From Coxiella-like endosymbiont (GTDB lineage: Bacteria > Pseudomonadota > Gammaproteobacteria > Coxiellales > Coxiellaceae), in NCBI RefSeq assembly GCF_024730665.1, contig NZ_CP084737.1, positions 765,501 to 829,500 of the forward strand: DNA of 64,000 nucleotides, read 5' to 3'. Made by a program: the position numbers and the translations under genes. Under the pieces are notes generated by a model. It did no database searches and was not told where the DNA came from. It was given only the letters and a program-made list of their open reading frames with translations. Positions 60,163 through 64,000 of the stretch are shown one piece after another (within the stretch, counting starts at the first letter, position 1; each line of letters opens with the position of its first letter).

Positions 60163-60703
60163 GCCCTATCTGATCTGAAAGGCGATTGATATCGATGCCG
60201 ATAAGGGAGGCTGCTTTTTGCCAGCGCTTTTTTATGGGAGTCTCAAACAGAATAGAACGATCAAATGGCACGATAAGCCAATCATTATGTGCAATTTCTT
60301 TTTCTAATTGACCTGCTTCCCAACCAGAATAACCCAAAGTGATTAAAAAGTTATCAGGTCCTTTATTCTTGGCAATGTTTTCTAGCATGACCTTGGAAGC
60401 AGATACTGAAATTTCAAGACTCTCCTTAGCGAGATAGTTTTCATAAATAATAAAACCATGTTCCTGACCTATAGGACCTCCCATTAGTACCGGTTGATCA
60501 GAAATGTCAATGCGGTCACTTTCTATCTTCAAATGCTCTAAAACACTTCCTATGTTTACCTGGAGCGGTTTGTTAATAATGATTCCTAATGCTCCTTTAA
60601 TATCGTGCTCCGAAAGGTAGATTACAGATTGCGCGAAAGTAAGATCATCTAATTGTGGCATTGCAACTAGGAAATGATTGGCAAAAATATTTGTTTTTAT
60701 CAT
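60155..60703 (-). CDS. yqgE: YqgE/AlgH family protein (UPF0301)
   Basis: Conserved protein of uncertain function, in the family of Pseudomonas AlgH. It has 182 residues, normal. Family segments: NHFLVAMPQLDDLTFAQSVI, YLSEHDIKGALGIIINKP, PVLMGGPIGQEHGFIIY and LGYSGWEAGQLEKEI. First gene of yqgE-ruvX-pyrB, the usual gammaproteobacterial neighbourhood. Intact. Divergent from pckA, with a 104-base shared promoter spacer. Confidence 0.92.
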   Translation of the reverse strand: MIKTNIFANHFLVAMPQLDDLTFAQSVIYLSEHDIKGALGIIINKPLQVNIGSVLEHLKIESDRIDISDQPVLMGGPIGQEHGFIIYENYLAKESLEISVSASKVMLENIAKNKGPDNFLITLGYSGWEAGQLEKEIAHNDWLIVPFDRSILFETPIKKRWQKAASLIGIDINRLSDQIGHA

Positions 60704-60807
60704 GAACTAAGTATGCGCGGATCTTTGCGGTGTCGCAACTATGGGAGGGTATTCAGTGTTAAAATAATTTGACATAATGGCTATCTGGTGAAACAGGGGA
60801 AAAACTC

Positions 60808-62358
60808 ATGAAACAAATTTCAGCACGAACCACCTATAAAGATCTTTCGTCTGATGAATTGATCCAGCATGTCATCAAAAATGGCGAAGGAGTATTAAGT
60901 TCTACGGGGGCTTTGGTGGTAACCACAGGAAAACGTACTGGTCGATCTCCTAAAGATCGGTTTATTGTAAAAGATGAGGACACAGCGGATCAAGTGCAAT
61001 GGAATGCTATCAATCAACCGATTGAGCAAAGTGTTTTTGATTGTCTCTGGGACCGTGCTATCAATTATATCTCGGAACGAAGTGTATATATTTCACATCT
61101 GCAAGTTGGGCAAGATGAAAATCATTTCTTGCCGCTTAAAGTAATTACCGAATTAGCCTGGCATCATTTGTTTGCACGCAATCTTTTTATTCGTCCTTCT
61201 GATGATTATGTCGAAGGTAGATCATCGTGGATTATTTTAAGCACACCAGGATTCAAAACTGATCCCGAACGAGATGGGGTAAATAGCGATGGTGCTGTAA
61301 TAATCAATTTATCAAGGTGTTGCGTATTATTGGTGGGAATGCCATATGCAGGTGAAATGAAAAAAGCTATGTTTACTGTATTGAATTATCTTTTACCTCC
61401 ATATGATGTTTTACCTATGCACTGCGCAGCCAATGTGGGGAAATCAGTAGGTGATGTGGCGCTGTTTTTTGGATTATCAGGAACTGGTAAAACCACTTTA
61501 TCAGCTGATCCTGAACGTTTGCTGATTGGCGATGATGAGCATGGTTGGAGTAGAACCGGTGTTTTTAATTTTGAAGGGGTTGCTATGCCAAGTGTATCGA
61601 TTTATCCAGAGAACGAGAGCCTATGATTTGGGATGCGATTCATCATGGCGCCATTATAGAGAACGTAGTGCTAAAAAAAGATGGTATTCCTGATTACAAA
61701 GACGTTAGTTTAACACAAAATTCGCGTGCAGCTTATCCGCGCGAGCATATTCCTTTGCGTGTCGAAGATAATAGAGGACAACCGCCGAAGGCCGTAATTT
61801 TTTAACTTGCGATCTCTATGGAGTCTTACCACCTGTAGCGTTGTTAACTAAAGAGCAAGCAGCATATTACTTTTTAAGTGGTTATACCGCCCTAGTGGGA
61901 GGAACAGAAGTGGAGAGTGTAAAAGCAGTGATGCCAACATTTAGCACCTGTTTTGGTGAGCCGTTTTTCCCACGGCCTGCAATTGTGTATGCTGAGTTAT
62001 TAATGAAACGTATTGAAGAAACCTGTTGTCAGGTTTATCTTGTGAATACGGGCTGGACGGGGGAGCTCATGGCGAAGGCGGAGTACGCTTTTCTATCCCA
62101 ACGACGCGCGCCATTGTTAATGCTATTGTTAGTGATAAATTGAAAAGTCAGCATACTGAAATATTAAGCGGTTTTAATTTTGTTGTTCCAACATCAGCGC
62201 CCGACGTTGATCGGGCTTTGTTAAATCCAAGAAAGACATGGAAGGATGTTAGGGCGTATGATACTAAGGCGCGCATGTTAATGGAAAAATTTTTGGAAAA
62301 TTTTGTTAAATTTAAAGTGGCAGATGTGATTCGCGAAGCGGGCCCAGCAATTGAATAA
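60808..62358 (+). pseudogene. pckA: phosphoenolpyruvate carboxykinase (ATP), three frameshifts
   Basis: Converts oxaloacetate and ATP to phosphoenolpyruvate in gluconeogenesis. ATG 60808 has AGGGGA at good spacing. The first frame runs through [37 protein letters not shown] and the kinase-1a P-loop [20 protein letters not shown]. Frame breaks: G4 61576-61579 (other frame [11 protein letters not shown]), T6 61798-61803 (other frame [20 protein letters not shown]), G5 62059-62063 (other frame [20 protein letters not shown]). Segments after the breaks include [15 protein letters not shown]. Three bases restored give 517 residues (E. coli 540). Confidence 0.93.
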
Positions 62359-62360
62359 AT

Positions 62361-62384
62361 TAGTAATGGTTCTAGTAATGGTTC
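62361..62384. repeat. perfect 12-bp tandem duplication
   Basis: TAGTAATGGTTC occurs twice in a row in the 33-base spacer between pckA and yggS. It lies where the yggS ribosome-binding site would be expected; no other good site is seen. Confidence 0.85.
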
Positions 62385-62391
62385 TTTCAAG

Positions 62392-63117
62392 ATGTACATT
62401 AGCGACAATATCAAGAAAATAAACGAAGAAATTCGGAAAGCGGAAAGTTTATTCGGACGCGCAACGAATTCAGTTATTTTATTAGCTGTAAGCAAATCAC
62501 AGAGTATTGAAAAAATAAAAATCGCGGCAATCAGCGGACAAAAACTATTTGGAGAGAATTATTTACAAGAAGCGCTTCCTAAAATATATTCGTTGCGATC
62601 TTACAATTTGGAATGGCATTTTATCGGCTCTGTTCAAACTAACAAAGTGCGTCTTATTGCGACGAATTTTGCGTGGGTACATAGCATTTCTAGTCTAAAA
62701 ATAGCTGAGCAGTTAGATCGCTATCGAGCTTCTATGTTATCTCCTCTAAATATTTGTATTCAAATCAATATTAGTGAAGAAAGAAGCAAAAGCGGTGTGA
62801 GCCTGAATGAGTTACCAAGATTGGCTTTCGTCGTTAATCAGCTTGATCGATTGCGATTACGTGGATTAATGGCAATTCCAGCGAATTGTGTAGACTTCGA
62901 GACACAAAAGCGAGTATTTGAAAAATTAAAAAGAGCACAATGGCAATTAATAGAAAAAGGAGTACCATTAGATGTTTTATCGATGGGTATGACGCATGAT
63001 TTTCCTGCTGCAATTGCAGCAGGAAGTACGATGGTTCGTATTGGTACAGGAATTTTTGGGTCTCGCCCACGAGTCTCGCGGTTTAAACGGTTTGACAAGC
63101 ATCAAGGGAAAAAATGA
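62392..63117 (+). CDS. yggS: YggS family pyridoxal phosphate homeostasis protein
   Basis: PLP-binding protein of the YggS/PROSC family that keeps free PLP in balance; no catalytic activity is established. It has 241 residues (E. coli 234). The PLP lysine lies in LLAVSKSQS (residue ~35). Other signatures: GENYLQEALPKI, EWHFIGSVQTNKVR, SMGMTHDFPAAIAAGSTMVR and IGTGIFG. The start ATG 62392 (MYISDNIKKINEEI) lacks a strong ribosome-binding site. Overlaps proC by four bases (ATGA). Intact. Confidence 0.93.
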   Translation: MYISDNIKKINEEIRKAESLFGRATNSVILLAVSKSQSIEKIKIAAISGQKLFGENYLQEALPKIYSLRSYNLEWHFIGSVQTNKVRLIATNFAWVHSISSLKIAEQLDRYRASMLSPLNICIQINISEERSKSGVSLNELPRLAFVVNQLDRLRLRGLMAIPANCVDFETQKRVFEKLKRAQWQLIEKGVPLDVLSMGMTHDFPAAIAAGSTMVRIGTGIFGSRPRVSRFKRFDKHQGKK

Positions 63118-63938
63118 GTATATCAAAAATTACATTCATTGGTGGCAGTAACATAGCGCATAATATTATCCTTGGCTTAATTGCTAACGGCCACGACCCT
63201 ACCCATCTTTGTGTTACTAATCGTAGTCCGGATAAACTAAAATTTTTTAGAGAAAAATATGGAATAAAAACCACGCAGGATAATTATGAGGGCGCTCTCG
63301 ATGCGGGTGTTATTGTCTTCGCTGTTAAGCCACATCAAATTAAAACTGTTTGTGAAGAGCTCAAGCAAATTGTTCTTGTATCAGACACATTCTTTATTTC
63401 AGTAGCAGTAGGTGTGAGCACGGAATTACTTCAAAAATGGTTAAATAAAAAAGTTCCCATTGTTCGCGCGATGCCGAATACGCCAACTTCAGTAAGAGCA
63501 GGAGCGACAGGTTTATTTGCAACAGGTGCAGTTAACGAAAATCAAAGAAATTTAGCAGAATCTATCATGCGGGCAGTTGGGCTTGTAATTTGGGTTTCCT
63601 CAGAAAGTCAAATTGATGAAGTTGCCGCACTTTCTGGATCGGGTCCAGCCTACGTGTTTTATATTATGGAAGCATTACAGGCCGCAGGGGAAAGTCTCGG
63701 GCTTTCAAGAGAGACCGCAGAATTATTAACTAAACAAACGGTTTTGGGTGCTGCTCGCATGGCTCTGGAAGCCGAGCAAGAGGTGGTTCAGTTACGCCGA
63801 TTTGTGACATCTCCTGGTGGTACCACTGAGCAGGCTATTGCGGTTTTGGAATCAGGGAATTTAAAAGAGTTATTTAAAAAGGCGTTAATGGCAGCTGTTC
63901 ATCGCGCAGAAGAATTATCACGAAGTATAGATAAGTAA
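63114..63938 (+). CDS. proC: pyrroline-5-carboxylate reductase
   Basis: NAD(P)H-dependent last step of proline synthesis. It has 274 residues, the usual length. The Rossmann fold is ITFIGGSNIAHNIILGLI (the common G-x-G-N-M-A reads GGSNIA). Also IFAVKPHQIKTV, VPIVRAMPNTPTSVRAGATG and the signature SGSGPAYVFYIMEALQAAGE with VTSPGGTTEQAIAVLE. It lies between yggS and a yggT-like gene, the standard order. Intact. Confidence 0.94.
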   Translation: MSISKITFIGGSNIAHNIILGLIANGHDPTHLCVTNRSPDKLKFFREKYGIKTTQDNYEGALDAGVIVFAVKPHQIKTVCEELKQIVLVSDTFFISVAVGVSTELLQKWLNKKVPIVRAMPNTPTSVRAGATGLFATGAVNENQRNLAESIMRAVGLVIWVSSESQIDEVAALSGSGPAYVFYIMEALQAAGESLGLSRETAELLTKQTVLGAARMALEAEQEVVQLRRFVTSPGGTTEQAIAVLESGNLKELFKKALMAAVHRAEELSRSIDK

Positions 63939-63939
63939 A

Positions 63940-64000
63940 ATGATTGCACTTACAAATGTTTTTTTATTTTTAGTTAGTTTTATCTTTGATTTTTATATTA
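63940..64000 (+). CDS. yggT: YggT-family membrane protein, 5' end only
   Basis: ATG 63940, one base after the proC stop, opens a frame of 20 codons to the window edge: MIALTNVFLFLVSFIFDFYI. It is a hydrophobic helix as in the YggT/CCB3 family. The yggS-proC-yggT order supports the call. It continues beyond the window. Confidence 0.6.
   Translation, partial: MIALTNVFLFLVSFIFDFYI

Noticed and set aside
62834-63274. Minus-strand ORFs antisense to yggS and proC
   Set aside because: They mirror well-conserved plus-strand genes and have no family likeness or ribosome-binding site.

Overview
The window looks like a piece of a reduced, AT-rich gammaproteobacterial chromosome, most likely a Coxiella-like endosymbiont such as those of ticks. 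The grounds are the gene order (rpmH-rnpA-yidD-yidC-mnmE-mnmG-rsmG-atpIBEFHAGDC-glmU and dnaA-dnaN-recF-gyrB), a decayed gene beside glyQ and rpoH whose readable segments match the Coxiella outer-membrane antigen Com1, about 17 kb of gene-poor spacer, and no mobile elements that I could recognise. The species assignment is inference, because I could run no search.

Layout. 1-4.5 kb: pepP (minus, runs off the left edge), then ubiH and a ubiI-like hydroxylase (plus). 5.4-12.5 kb (minus): tolR, tolQ, a decayed gene, ruvB, ruvA, ruvC, yebC, aspS. 12.5-15.2 kb: spacer with a perfect 24-bp-arm hairpin, a GC-rich island and small ORFs. 15.3-17.4 kb: uvrD (plus). 18.3-19.6 kb: an MFS transporter (minus). 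21-38.4 kb (minus): glmU joined in frame to a purine nucleoside phosphorylase, the whole ATP synthase operon, rsmG, mnmG, mnmE, yidC, yidD, rnpA, rpmH. 38.4-41 kb: spacer. 41-45.7 kb (minus): glyS, glyQ, com1 remnant, rpoH. 47.8-50.5 kb: ftsY (minus) and rsmD (plus). 51.4-57.6 kb (minus): gyrB, recF, dnaN, dnaA. 58.8-60.7 kb (minus): pyrB, ruvX, yqgE. 60.8-64 kb (plus): pckA, yggS, proC and the first codons of a yggT-like gene.

The dominant feature is a systematic lesion. Nineteen otherwise complete housekeeping genes are broken by about 30 single-base frameshifts. Nearly all behave as loss of one base in a run of 4-8 identical bases, and adding one base back restores proteins of normal family length (glyS 689 aa, uvrD 721, atpA 515, atpD 459, dnaA 448, recF 358). 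The same explanation probably accounts for the apparent glmU-PNP fusion, the C-terminal tail of YebC and the tail of MnmG. Because dnaA, gyrB, atpA, atpD, rpoH and both glycyl-tRNA synthetase subunits are hit, the likely readings are homopolymer under-calling in the assembly, or a symbiont that tolerates such deletions by transcriptional slippage. com1 is different: it carries many stops and has lost its CxxC motif, so it is real decay.

Together the genes cover replication initiation (dnaA, dnaN, gyrB, recF), recombination and repair (ruvABC, uvrD), ATP synthesis, tRNA modification and charging, membrane protein insertion and targeting (yidC, yidD, ftsY), ubiquinone synthesis, pyrimidine synthesis and gluconeogenesis. 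Frameshifted genes are typed as pseudogene because that is what the sequence shows; most may still be functional.
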